This document shows, one piece after another, positions 8,647 to 16,969 of a stretch of 64,000 nt of DNA. This stretch comes from Paraburkholderia dioscoreae (GTDB lineage: Bacteria; Pseudomonadota; Gammaproteobacteria; Burkholderiales; Burkholderiaceae): NCBI RefSeq assembly GCF_902459535.1, contig NZ_LR699554.1, positions 1,054,001 through 1,118,000 on the forward strand. Reading direction: 5' to 3'. The translations under genes were made by a program, and so were the position numbers. The notes beneath the pieces are model-generated. The model was not told where the DNA came from. It did no database searches and worked only from the letters and a program-made list of their open reading frames with translations. The first letter of the stretch is position 1, and each line of letters begins with the position of its first letter.

Positions 8647-9702
8647 ATGCAATTCCTCGACGATTCGCTGCACCCCGAGAACCAGGACAAGGTTGTTATC
8701 ACGACTGCTCCGTACGGCCCGGAATGGATGCCCGAGGACTTTCCGGAAGACATACCGGTGACGATGGCGGAGCAGATCCAGAAGGCCGTCGACTGCTACA
8801 ACGCTGGCGCGACCGTCCTGCACCTGCACGTGCGTGAACTGGATGGCAAGGGCTCCAAGCGCCTGTCGAAATTCAACGAACTCATTGCGGGTGTGCGCGC
8901 AACCGTGCCCGACATGATCATCCAGGTCGGTGGCTCGATCTCGTTCGCGCCGGAAGACGACGGCCAGGCCGCGAAGTGGCTGTCGGACGATACGCGCCAC
9001 ATGCTGGCCGATCTCGACCCGAAGCCCGACCAGGTGACGGTGGCGATCAATACCACGCAGATGAACATCATGGAGTTGCTCTATCCGGCGTACCTGGAAG
9101 GCACTTCGTTGGCCAATCCCGCGCTCATGGCCGCGTATAGCGAAATGACGGTTCCCGCCGGCCCGGCATGGGTCGAGGAGCACCTGCGTCGTCTGCAGGC
9201 CTCCGGCATCCAGCCGCACTTCCAGCTCACGGGCATCCATGCGCTCGAGACACTCGATCGCCTCGTGCGCAAGGGTGCCTACAAGGGGCCGCTCAACCTG
9301 ACATGGATCGGTATCGGCGGGGGCTTCGACGGCCCCAACCCATTCAACTTCTTCAACTTCGTGCACCGCGCGCCGGACGGCTGTACGCTCACCGCCGAGT
9401 CGCTGCTCAAGAACGTGTTGCCGTTCAACATGATGGCGATGGCTATGGGCCTGCATCCTCGCTGCGGCATCGAAGACACGATCATCGACCAGCACGGCAG
9501 CAGGATGACTTCGGTACAGCAGATCGAACAGTGCGTGCGCGTGGCGCGCGAACTGGGCCGCGAGATTGCTTCCGGCAAGCAGGCGCGGGACATCTACCGC
9601 ATCGGCGTGCAGTACGAAACGGTCGACGAGACGCTCGTGGCCAACGGCATGGCGCCGAATCGCAAGGCCGGTGTGAAGAACCTGCCGCTGCGCGCGGCGT
9701 AA
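8647..9702 (+). CDS. Beta-keto acid cleavage enzyme (BKACE/Kce family)
   Basis: 351 residues, cytoplasmic TIM-barrel enzyme. Family members condense a beta-keto acid with acetyl-CoA to give acetoacetate and a new acyl-CoA, using a metal held by two His and a Glu. The metal motif HLHVRELDGKGS gives H59 and H61; GGSISFAPED and DTIIDQHGSRM are further barrel motifs. It is clearly longer than the founding 3-keto-5-aminohexanoate enzyme (about 275 residues), so it belongs to a longer subgroup whose substrate I cannot assign. ATG 8647 follows TTGGAG at correct spacing; a TTG twelve bases earlier is less likely. First gene of the cluster, opposite the AraC gene. Confidence 0.9.
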   Translation: MQFLDDSLHPENQDKVVITTAPYGPEWMPEDFPEDIPVTMAEQIQKAVDCYNAGATVLHLHVRELDGKGSKRLSKFNELIAGVRATVPDMIIQVGGSISFAPEDDGQAAKWLSDDTRHMLADLDPKPDQVTVAINTTQMNIMELLYPAYLEGTSLANPALMAAYSEMTVPAGPAWVEEHLRRLQASGIQPHFQLTGIHALETLDRLVRKGAYKGPLNLTWIGIGGGFDGPNPFNFFNFVHRAPDGCTLTAESLLKNVLPFNMMAMAMGLHPRCGIEDTIIDQHGSRMTSVQQIEQCVRVARELGREIASGKQARDIYRIGVQYETVDETLVANGMAPNRKAGVKNLPLRAA

Positions 9703-9752
9703 GGGATTGGAACGCGGCTGACGCTTCGCGGATGTCGGGTTCTGAAAGTCGG

Positions 9753-9772
9753 GTTCCCGATCTGGCGGGAAC
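9753..9772. terminator. Hairpin between BKACE and MFS genes (first of two)
   Basis: GTTCCCG and CGGGAAC form a perfect 7-bp stem around a 6-nt loop, 50 bp after the BKACE stop. No U-run. It may attenuate or process the message rather than terminate it. Confidence 0.35.
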
Positions 9773-9796
9773 GGTTGCACGATATCCATAAGGATC

Positions 9797-9818
9797 CCTT
9801 TGCCTTGCCGGGCAAAGG
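9797..9818. terminator. Hairpin between BKACE and MFS genes (second of two)
   Basis: CCTTTGCC and GGCAAAGG form a perfect 8-bp stem around the 6-nt loop TTGCCG, 37 bp before the MFS start. No U-run. With the first hairpin it marks a possible break in the transcript. Confidence 0.35.
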
Positions 9819-9854
9819 CGGTCGCCAACGAGCTGGACACGAAGGAGACGACTC

Positions 9855-11198
9855 ATGTTCACGCATGCCGAGCCCACGACGGCCGATGTTTCGACGACGC
9901 AAAAAGACGTGCGCGCGTATGCGTGGGTGGTATTTGCGCTGACGGTCGGCTTGCTGCTCTCCGACTATATGTCGAGGCAGGTGTTGAATGCGGTGTTTCC
10001 GATGCTCAAGGCCGCATGGAACCTCTCCGATACCCGGTTGGGCTCGCTGAGCAGTGTGGTCGCGCTGATGGTCGGCGTGCTCACCTTTCCGCTGTCGGTA
10101 CTTGCCGACCGCTGGGGCCGCGTGAAGAGCATTCTCCTGATGGCTGCGATGTGGAGTCTCGCGACCCTCGGCTGTGCGCTCTCGACAAGCTATGGCGAGA
10201 TGCTGCTGGCGCGCGCCTTCGTCGGTGTCGGTGAAGCCGCCTATGGCAGTGTCGGCATCGCGGTCGTCCTTAGCATCTTTCCGGCACGGCTGCGCGCCAC
10301 ACTCACCGCCGCGTTCATGGCTGGCGGTGCATTCGGTTCAGTGCTGGGCATGGCGCTGGGCGGTGCGGTCGCGGCTCACCTGGGCTGGCGCGCCGCGTTC
10401 GGTGCAATGGCGGCTCTGGGGATCGTGCTGCTGGCTGCCTACCGGTTTGCCGTCACTGAAAAACAGTTGGCGCGCCTGCAGCCCGCAAATGTGAGCAGGC
10501 AAGCCCAGGGCCACGGTGTGTGCACGAGCTTCCGCGCGCTGATGAAAGGGCTCTTTTCGACGAAGTCAGTCGTGTGCGCCTACGTCGGCAGCGGTATCCA
10601 TCTGCTGGTCCCGGCAGCCGTGTGGGCATGGATGCCCAGCTTCCTGAACCGCTACTACGGTATGTCCACCGGCAAGGCGGCCATGAGCGCGGCCGTGTTC
10701 GTGCTGGCGACCGCGGTCGGCATGGTGGTGTGCGGAAATCTGACCGACCGGCTCTGCAAGCATGCTCGGGAGAGGAAGTGGAGCACAGCCATCGCCTTCT
10801 GCCTGATCTGCTTCGTTTTGCTTACGATCGGTTTCCGGATGCCGGTGGGTCCGGCACAGCTCATCGTGATCGGCGCCGCCATGTTCTTCAGCGCAGGCGC
10901 GACCGGTCCCTCGGGTGCGATGGTGGCGAACCTCACCCCGCCGCCGATCCATGCGTCGGCGTTTGCCACTCTAACGCTGGCGAACAACCTGCTGGGGCTG
11001 GCACCCGCTGCTGTCCTGACGGGCATCGTGGCCGACCGGATCGGGCTGCTCGGCGCGTTGCAACTCGTGCCGTTTGCGCCGCTCGTCGCAGCAGTCGCCT
11101 TCTTCATCGGCAAGCGGAATTATGGTGTCGACCTCGATCGCGTGGGTGCCCTGCGTGAACAGGCCGGTGCAGACCCAATGGCCACCGGCAAGCTTTAG
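9855..11198 (+). CDS. MFS transporter
   Basis: 447-residue inner-membrane secondary transporter with about 12 helices. The loop between helices 2 and 3 carries the MFS signature form GVLTFPLSVLADRWGRVKS (DRWGR, about residues 88-92), and helix 4 has ARAFVGVGEAAYGS, typical of the anion/hexuronate-like MFS groups. AAGGAGA precedes ATG 9855. It probably imports the compound broken down by the surrounding enzymes; direction and substrate are inferred from context only. Confidence 0.9.
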   Translation: MFTHAEPTTADVSTTQKDVRAYAWVVFALTVGLLLSDYMSRQVLNAVFPMLKAAWNLSDTRLGSLSSVVALMVGVLTFPLSVLADRWGRVKSILLMAAMWSLATLGCALSTSYGEMLLARAFVGVGEAAYGSVGIAVVLSIFPARLRATLTAAFMAGGAFGSVLGMALGGAVAAHLGWRAAFGAMAALGIVLLAAYRFAVTEKQLARLQPANVSRQAQGHGVCTSFRALMKGLFSTKSVVCAYVGSGIHLLVPAAVWAWMPSFLNRYYGMSTGKAAMSAAVFVLATAVGMVVCGNLTDRLCKHARERKWSTAIAFCLICFVLLTIGFRMPVGPAQLIVIGAAMFFSAGATGPSGAMVANLTPPPIHASAFATLTLANNLLGLAPAAVLTGIVADRIGLLGALQLVPFAPLVAAVAFFIGKRNYGVDLDRVGALREQAGADPMATGKL

Positions 11199-11288
11199 GC
11201 CTCGCAAGTGAACCCGAGAGCGGGGCGGAGAGCACCGTCGGCGAGCAGATATAAATTTGTAGTTCGAGTAAAGAACAGGAGATTCGAA

Positions 11289-12269
11289 ATGGCGAAAGCA
11301 GTGCGTTTCCATGAAACCGGCGGTCCCGAGGTTTTGCGCTATGAAAACGTTGAAGTGGGCGACCCCGGCCCAGGGCAGGTTCGCTTGCGCCATGAGGCAG
11401 TGGGTCTGAATTTCGCCGACACCTACTTCCGCACCGGCCTGTACCCCGTGCCGCTACCTGCGGGCATGGGCGTCGAGGCTGCAGGGGTGGTCGAGGTAAT
11501 CGGCTCCGACGTGACCAACGTTACGCTCGGCGATCGCGTGACCTACACGGGCTTTCTCAACACACTCGGCGCCTACAGCACCGAACGCCTGGTCCCGGCC
11601 GCGCCGCTCATCAAGCTGCCGGATACGATCTCCTGCGAAACAGCTGCCGGTATGACGATGCGAGGTCTGACCTCGTCATACCTGATGCGTCGCATCCGCG
11701 ATTTCAGGGCGGGTGACACGATTCTGCTGCACGCTGCCGCCGGCGGGGTCGGGCTGATTGTGTCGCAATGGGCGAAGCTGCTAGGCCTCACCGTCATAGG
11801 CACTGTTTCGAACGAGGCCAAGGGTGAGGTAGCGCGCGCGCATGGCTGCGACCACATCGTCTACTACAGCCGGGAAGACGTCGCGAAGCGCGTGCGCGAA
11901 CTGACCAACGGCGTGGGTGTGGACGTCGTGTTCGACAGCGTCGGCAAGGATACCTTCGAGTCATCGCTCGATTCGCTCCGGCGCCGTGGCCTGATGGTCT
12001 GCGTCGGCACGGCTTCGGGGCCGATCCCGCCATTCAATCCGCAGCTTCTGGCAATGAAGGGCTCGCTCTACCTGACACGCCCCGCGCTGGCAGACTATAT
12101 TGCCGATCCCGCCGAAAAAGACGAACTCGCCGGTGAACTCTTCGGACACGTCGCCGCGGGCCGCATCAAGATCGAACTCAACCAGCGTTACGCGCTGGAG
12201 GACGCGGCGCAGGCCCACCGCGACCTTGAATCTCGCAAGACGACCGGCTCGTCGGTCTTCGTCGTCTGA
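11289..12269 (+). CDS. NADPH:quinone oxidoreductase (zinc-independent MDR family)
   Basis: 326 residues. GroES-like N-terminal half with GLNFADTYFRTGLYPVPLP, then a Rossmann domain with HAAAGGVGLIVSQWAKLLG (about 145-163). No Zn-ligand cysteines or GHE motif, as in QOR-type enzymes. Reduces quinones or activated alkenes with NADPH in the cytoplasm. Start ATG 11289 has AGGAG upstream; an earlier in-frame start at 11208 would add 27 residues unlike the family. Its stop is 10 bp before the dioxygenase start, so the two genes are co-translated neighbours. Confidence 0.88.
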   Translation: MAKAVRFHETGGPEVLRYENVEVGDPGPGQVRLRHEAVGLNFADTYFRTGLYPVPLPAGMGVEAAGVVEVIGSDVTNVTLGDRVTYTGFLNTLGAYSTERLVPAAPLIKLPDTISCETAAGMTMRGLTSSYLMRRIRDFRAGDTILLHAAAGGVGLIVSQWAKLLGLTVIGTVSNEAKGEVARAHGCDHIVYYSREDVAKRVRELTNGVGVDVVFDSVGKDTFESSLDSLRRRGLMVCVGTASGPIPPFNPQLLAMKGSLYLTRPALADYIADPAEKDELAGELFGHVAAGRIKIELNQRYALEDAAQAHRDLESRKTTGSSVFVV

Positions 12270-12279
12270 GGAGAACGCC

Positions 12280-13128
12280 ATGCGAGCCGAACCATTGACG
12301 TGTGCCATTGGCGCCGAACTCATCGGCGTGAATCTTGCCGATGCCGTCGACGATGACGGCCTGTTTGCCGAGATCCGTGCTGCGCTGCTCAAACACCGGG
12401 TGCTGTTTCTGCGCGACCAGAACATCTCGCGCGCGGAGCATGTTGCGTTTGCGCGCCGTTTCGGCGAACTGGAGGACCATCCTGTCGCCGGCAGCGACCC
12501 GGAACATCCCGGGCTCGTGCGCATCTACAAGAACCAGGATCAACCCAACGATCGGTATGAAAACGCGTGGCACGCGGATGCCACCTGGCGCGAGGCGCCG
12601 CAGTTCGGCGCCGTCCTGCGTTGCGTTGAGTGCCCGCCGGTCGGCGGCGACACAATGTGGGCAAACATGGTCCTTGCATACGGGAACCTGCCTGACCACA
12701 TCAAGACCCAGATCGCAGACCTGCGCGCTCGCCACAGCATCGAGGCGAGCTTCGGTGCCGCGATGCCGATCGAAAAACGTCTCGCTCTGAAGGCTCAATT
12801 CCCGGATGCGGAGCACCCCGTCGTGCGTACGCACCCGGAGACCGGTGAGAAAGTGTTGTTCGTGAACGCCTTCACCACCCATTTCACCAATTACCACACG
12901 CCAGAGCGCGTGCGCTTCGGGCAGGACGCCAATCCGGGCGCGGGTGACCTGCTGCGCTACCTCATCAGCCAGGCCTACATCCCCGAGTACCAGGTGCGCT
13001 GGCGCTGGAAACCCAACAGCATCGCGATCTGGGACAACCGCAGCACGCAGCACTATGCAGTGATGGACTACCCGCCATGTCACCGCAAAATGGAGCGCGC
13101 CGGAATTATCGGCGACAAGCCGTACTGA
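12280..13128 (+). CDS. TauD/TfdA-family Fe(II)/2-oxoglutarate dioxygenase
   Basis: 282 residues. Facial-triad iron ligands are visible as HAD (H98, D100) and H258 in NRSTQHYAVMDY; an Arg near residue 273 (RKMERAGIIGD) is placed to bind 2-oxoglutarate. Family members hydroxylate taurine, phenoxyacids, sulfate esters and similar small acids. The ribosome site GAGGAG overlaps the stop of the quinone oxidoreductase, indicating coupled translation. The substrate is probably linked to that of the BKACE gene, but this is inference. Confidence 0.9.
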   Translation: MRAEPLTCAIGAELIGVNLADAVDDDGLFAEIRAALLKHRVLFLRDQNISRAEHVAFARRFGELEDHPVAGSDPEHPGLVRIYKNQDQPNDRYENAWHADATWREAPQFGAVLRCVECPPVGGDTMWANMVLAYGNLPDHIKTQIADLRARHSIEASFGAAMPIEKRLALKAQFPDAEHPVVRTHPETGEKVLFVNAFTTHFTNYHTPERVRFGQDANPGAGDLLRYLISQAYIPEYQVRWRWKPNSIAIWDNRSTQHYAVMDYPPCHRKMERAGIIGDKPY

Positions 13129-13153
13129 TCGGGCAGCAAACCCTCTTGCATGG

Positions 13154-13188
13154 GATCGGAGTAGCGCGCTAAAGCGCTAACTCCGATC
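13154..13188. repeat. Large hairpin with GCGC-TAAAGCGCT core
   Basis: GATCGGAGT pairs with ACTCCGATC and an inner AGCGC with GCGCT (one bulged A), loop GCTAAA. It sits between the dioxygenase stop (26 bp away) and the hydrolase start (17 bp away). It may be a terminator for the dioxygenase transcript or a translational element of the next gene. It shares its core with the hairpin at 6345-6368. Confidence 0.6.
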
Positions 13189-13204
13189 GACGGAAAACCA
13201 CTTC

Positions 13205-13765
13205 ATGACGCTCGATATGACGCCCACCATCCTGATGGTGCCGGGCTTGCGCGACTTCGTCGCAGAGCATTGGCAAACGCTGTTGGAGCGGAGATTGCCT
13301 AACGCGATCTCGGTGCCACCGCTTGAGCACGACAAACTCAGTTGCGCGGCGCGCGTCGCGGCGCTCGATGCAGCCCTCGCGAAAATCGCTGGCCCGGTGA
13401 TCCTGGTCGCGCATAGCGCGGGCGTGATGATCGTGGTGCATTGGGCCCAGCAGCACAGCCGCAGGATTCACGGTGCGCTGCTTGCCGCTCCGGCCGACCT
13501 CGAGACGCCGCTGCCCGCAGGCTATCCCGCCTTCGATGCGCTCGCTCAGAACGGTTGGCAGCCGATTCCACGAAAGCCGCTGCCGTTTCCGAGCATCGTC
13601 GGTGCAAGCCGCAACGATCCGCTCGCGCAGTTCGAGCGTGCCGAGGCGATGGCGAAAGATTGGGGCAGTCGGCTCGCCGACCTTGGCGAAGTCGGTCACC
13701 TGAATCCGGCTGCAGGGTTTGGCGAATGGCCGATGGCGGAGACACTGATCCATGAACTCGTCTGA
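13205..13765 (+). CDS. Small alpha/beta hydrolase, RBBP9/YdeN family
   Basis: 186 residues, the usual size of the RBBP9-like serine hydrolases. The oxyanion strand MVPGLRD is near the N-terminus, the nucleophile elbow is AHSAG (Ser about residue 72), the Asp lies in SRNDPLAQF and the His in GHLNPAAGFGEW, giving a full catalytic triad. Substrate unknown. The start codon is 17 bp after a large hairpin and has no clear Shine-Dalgarno; ATG 13217 is an alternative. Its end overlaps the Rieske gene by 14 bp. Confidence 0.85.
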   Translation: MTLDMTPTILMVPGLRDFVAEHWQTLLERRLPNAISVPPLEHDKLSCAARVAALDAALAKIAGPVILVAHSAGVMIVVHWAQQHSRRIHGALLAAPADLETPLPAGYPAFDALAQNGWQPIPRKPLPFPSIVGASRNDPLAQFERAEAMAKDWGSRLADLGEVGHLNPAAGFGEWPMAETLIHELV

Positions 13766-14114
13766 TCAGATACCGGTTGGCGCGGTCGGTGAACTCGTGC
13801 CAGGTCAGCGAAAACTGGCCTTCATCAGTGGCCGCGGTGTAGTCCTGTTTAACATCGACGGCACGATCCACGCGATCGACGACTCGTGTCCCCACCAGGG
13901 AGCCTCGGTCGCAAATGGCCATCTCGACGGATGTGTGCTGAGCTGCCCGGCGCATGGCCTGCGCTTCGACCTGCGCACCGGTTGCATGCCGGGACCAGGC
14001 GGGTTGAGCCTGGCGACTTTCCCGGTACGCGCTATCGACGGAAAGCTGTTCGTTAGCCTCGAAGATCCCGCTGCCGTTCCCGCGCAGGCAACGGCATGCA
14101 ATGCAGCGCTGTGA
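13752..14114 (+). CDS. Rieske [2Fe-2S] ferredoxin-like protein
   Basis: 120 residues, a stand-alone Rieske domain. Cluster ligands are in CPHQG (C46, H48) and CPAHG (C65, H68). It lacks a transmembrane anchor, so it is a soluble electron carrier, like the ferredoxin or small-subunit Rieske proteins of oxygenase systems. No oxygenase alpha subunit or reductase gene lies in the window; it could serve the nearby quinone oxidoreductase or an enzyme encoded elsewhere. The 14-bp overlap with the hydrolase gene indicates one operon. Confidence 0.9.
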   Translation: MNSSDQIPVGAVGELVPGQRKLAFISGRGVVLFNIDGTIHAIDDSCPHQGASVANGHLDGCVLSCPAHGLRFDLRTGCMPGPGGLSLATFPVRAIDGKLFVSLEDPAAVPAQATACNAAL

Positions 14115-14186
14115 TCCGGGCCGCGCGCGAACATGGAGTCATTCCGGGGAACAAGGATCCGAGGTTCGCTGATGCAGCAACCGCTG

Positions 14187-14342
14187 GTTGCGTCGCTGCT
14201 CATGTTCTTTGACGACCGGGTTGCGAAGTGGTGGAAGCCGGACGCAGTGGTGTTCGTCGAATCGGTTCCGCTCGGCGCGATGGGCAAGGTGCTCAAAAAT
14301 CAGTCACGGGATCAGTGCGGCGATTACTACCAGTCGGCCTGA
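14187..14342 (+). pseudogene. C-terminal remnant of an acyl-CoA synthetase (AMP-forming)
   Basis: The frame ending at 14342 contains FFDDRVAKWWKPDAVVFVES followed by VPLGAMGKVLKNQ, the characteristic C-terminal cap of fatty acyl-CoA ligases (R-V-A-K-W-W-x-P-D and the P-x-G-x-x-G-K-x-x-K loop with the catalytic Lys). Full enzymes have about 540 residues; only about 50 remain. An in-frame ATG (14172) could start a short peptide but this cannot be an active ligase. It suggests the cluster once included a CoA-activating step. Confidence 0.75.
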
Positions 14343-14435
14343 CACACCGACGAGGCAACAACACAGTTTCATTCTCGCAATAAGCCATAAATCAGCCGGG
14401 GCCACCCGGCGCGCCTCACACCTGGAGGAGACACA

Positions 14436-15581
14436 ATGAAATTCAAGTCAGGCAGCCTGGCAGTGCTGATAGTTTTTTCTGCGACCGCCCATGCGCAGTC
14501 GTCGATTACGCTCTACGGCGTACTCGACAGTGGGCTCCTCTATCAAAGCACCTCGGCCGCGACGTTTCTGCCGAACGCGCCGAACCTGGGGCATGTTTAT
14601 CAACTCAAGGACGGCGGCATCTATTCGAGCTACTGGGGGCTGAAGGGGAGCGAAGACATCGGCAGCGGATACAAGATCACGTTCAGGCTGCAAGGCACGT
14701 TCAACACCACGAACGGCAAGTTCGGGCTGTCCGACACGCCGGGCGCGACCGCACTCTTCAATCAGTATGCGACGCTTGGGGCAACCGGCCCGTTTGGCAC
14801 CCTCGACGCCGGCCGGCAGATCGTCCCGATGATCTACGCGATGGCGGAGACTGACGTACGCGGTGCACAGTATTTCGGCAGCATTCTGACTGCGTGGTTG
14901 GGAATCAATCAGGCGGCCGGCTGGCCCGGCACCAGCACGAACGCTCCAATCGGCGCCCTGTATGACAGCAACGCGCTGGTCTACAGTTCGCCAAAATTCT
15001 ATGGCACGACGCTCGCACTCGAGTACGCGCCGGGCGGAGTCGCGGGGCAGTTTCAGGGCGGCACGCGCGAGTCGGCTGTGCTCAAGTATTCGAACTACGG
15101 CCTGAACCTGTCTGCGGTGTACTACAACGGACATGACACCAATCCGTTCCCGCTGACCTATCCGGCGGCGCCGGTTGCGCCTGCGACAGGCCAGAGCAAC
15201 AATCGCTTCTACTATTTCGGTGCGATGTATACGATTCGCGGATTTTCGGTATCTGCCTCGTACGCTATTGCCAGAAATCCGGCGAAGAGCAACAGCGTCG
15301 ACTTCGAAATGGCGTCGGGCGGCCTCGGCTACCAGTTCAATCCGAGCTTCAGGATCACGTCAGGCTACTACTACCTGAAAGATCGAAATAATTCCGCGAA
15401 TCACTCGAGCGAATTCGCAGTAGGTGCGGAGTACAACCTGTCCCTGAGAACCAGGGCGTACGCGCAGGTGGGGTATGTCAACAACAAGGGGACGATGAAC
15501 CAGACGATCGTCTATGGAGCCCCAGTTGCGCCGGGCGTCTCCACCACTGCGGCTATGGTCGGCATTCGTCATAGCTTCTGA
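14436..15581 (+). CDS. Outer-membrane porin, Burkholderia OmpC-like family
   Basis: 381 residues. Signal peptide cleaved after AHA (about residue 20), mature start QSSITLYGVLDSGLLYQS, which is the standard beginning of betaproteobacterial general porins. Repeated amphipathic strands follow, with constriction-loop type sequence FGTLDAGRQIVPM, and the chain ends in Phe (GIRHSF), the BAM recognition residue. TGGAGGAGA precedes ATG 14436. Forms a trimeric 16-strand pore; its place at the end of the cluster suggests uptake of the cluster's substrate across the outer membrane. Confidence 0.92.
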   Translation: MKFKSGSLAVLIVFSATAHAQSSITLYGVLDSGLLYQSTSAATFLPNAPNLGHVYQLKDGGIYSSYWGLKGSEDIGSGYKITFRLQGTFNTTNGKFGLSDTPGATALFNQYATLGATGPFGTLDAGRQIVPMIYAMAETDVRGAQYFGSILTAWLGINQAAGWPGTSTNAPIGALYDSNALVYSSPKFYGTTLALEYAPGGVAGQFQGGTRESAVLKYSNYGLNLSAVYYNGHDTNPFPLTYPAAPVAPATGQSNNRFYYFGAMYTIRGFSVSASYAIARNPAKSNSVDFEMASGGLGYQFNPSFRITSGYYYLKDRNNSANHSSEFAVGAEYNLSLRTRAYAQVGYVNNKGTMNQTIVYGAPVAPGVSTTAAMVGIRHSF

Positions 15582-15611
15582 TTCCGTCACTTTCACGAAC
15601 CGGAGTAATCC

Positions 15612-15998
15612 ATGAAAACGATTAACGCACTCGAGTTGGCAATCGCCGCATGGTTCGTTGTCGCGTCCACGACGGCGTGGTCCCAGACTGGTGACGCAGC
15701 CAGTGCACCCGCCGGTGCGCAGAGTGCGTCTGCAATGACCGCATCGGGCACTGTGGCGTCCAAGGGCAGGAAAGCGGACCGCGCCCTGCGCCGCAGAGTC
15801 TATGCCGCCATTGGGAAGAACAAGGGAATCAGCGCCGGAGACATCAGTATCACAGCGAAAGACGGTGCGGTGAAACTGAATGGCACGGTCACGGAAGCTG
15901 GCCAGATCGGCGAGGCCGAGGTGATCGCCAGAAGCGTTCCCGGAGTGACGTCGGTGACCAACAGGCTATCGGTGAAAAAACCGTTTGGCGGCACGTAA
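15612..15998 (+). CDS. Periplasmic BON-domain protein
   Basis: 128 residues. Signal peptide ending near SQT (about 25-27), an Ala/Ser-rich linker, then one BON domain (about 58-124) with the typical core DGAVKLNGTVTEAGQIGEAE and VPGVTSVTNRL. Single-BON proteins bind membrane or cell envelope ligands and are often stress induced. The gene begins 30 bp after the porin stop and is likely read with it. Confidence 0.85.
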   Translation: MKTINALELAIAAWFVVASTTAWSQTGDAASAPAGAQSASAMTASGTVASKGRKADRALRRRVYAAIGKNKGISAGDISITAKDGAVKLNGTVTEAGQIGEAEVIARSVPGVTSVTNRLSVKKPFGGT

Positions 15999-16276
15999 GC
16001 CGCCGTATTCGAGCATGGAACATCGAGCATGGCGAGGCCGAAGACCACTGGTCACGCCGACTGCTACCCATTAGTGGCGACGCGCGATTGGGCGGCCTTG
16101 CGCAGCCGCTGTCTCTTTCCGAGTCTGAAGCAGACACTCAAATGGCCTGGGTTGCATCTCGCCCGGCGTCTCTAACTGGGCCGACTTATGCCTGATGCGG
16201 TCGGCCTCGAACGACTCTGAGCGGTCCTTCAGACTCGCCGAAACGGATATTCGACGCGAGCCTATGTATGGCAGCG

Positions 16277-16423
16277 TTACCGCGTTAAACAATACAAAAC
16301 ATCGGGACAGTCTTCTTCGTTTCTATTTCCATCACTGTATGCGATGGCAACGAACCCATGCTGCTCATAAATCGCAGCGGCATCGTGGTTCATTTGGAAC
16401 GTGTAGAGTTGGAGCTTCCCATC
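16277..16423 (-). pseudogene. C-terminal remnant of a GNAT acetyltransferase
   Basis: The last about 48 codons of a minus-strand frame read DGKLQLYTFQMNHDAAAIYE, then QHGFVAIAYSDGNRNEEDCP, DVLY: the L-x-T-F-Q-x-N-x-x-A-x-x-x-Y-E-x-x-G-F motif B region and the C-terminal strand of small GNAT enzymes. The acetyl-CoA binding part (motif A) is missing and the sequence upstream is unrelated, so this is a deletion remnant. It lies downstream of the NTF2-like gene on the same strand. Confidence 0.7.
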
Positions 16424-16534
16424 GGTCTGCCGGACACGTCGATCGCATATCGATCCACGACGAACACTCAATCCGCCCGCAGGCAGACAATTGCCTACGT
16501 CCATGCACGTCGTGGAAATAATGTCTCCGCTCGA

Positions 16535-16969
16535 TCAGAGTCCCTGACCGTCTCTCAAGATAGCTTCTCCCGTGCGAGGATTCGTCAGCGTGACGTTCTC
16601 GAGCGCCTTGATTCGCCACTCGCCAGCCTGCCGTGTCAGCACCGCGAGGATCAGCGTGTCGACAGCGTGCGACCCCGCCGGATGGGCCGCGCCAACCGTG
16701 AGCCGGCTCCAGAAGTGCATGACCGTCGCATCGTCACCGATCGCGATCACGTCGATCAGTTCGTTCTCCAGCGTGGAATCGCTGTAGATGGTTGCGTGGA
16801 TGGGTGCATGCAGCTTGATAATCGCCTCGACGCCGCGTACGTAGTGCCCGAACCGGTTTACGAATGTCGCATCTTCGTGGAACAGTGCTCCGAGGGACTC
16901 CATGTCGTGACTGTTCCAGGCGGTCTGAAACGCGTGGGGCGCGTCTTCCGGTTGTCTCATTTGAATCAT
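16535..16969 (-). CDS. SgcJ/EcaC-type NTF2-like protein
   Basis: 144 residues, cone-shaped NTF2-like fold of the SgcJ/EcaC type: FQTAWNSHDMESLGALFHED, then ATFVNRFGHYVRGVEAI, later TVGAAHPAGSHAVDTLILAV and the closing strands GEWRIKALENV. Some members act on polyketide or steroid-like compounds, but most have no known reaction. The start at 16969 could also be the Met four residues later (QMRQ...), no strong ribosome site decides. Confidence 0.75.
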   Translation of the reverse strand: MIQMRQPEDAPHAFQTAWNSHDMESLGALFHEDATFVNRFGHYVRGVEAIIKLHAPIHATIYSDSTLENELIDVIAIGDDATVMHFWSRLTVGAAHPAGSHAVDTLILAVLTRQAGEWRIKALENVTLTNPRTGEAILRDGQGL

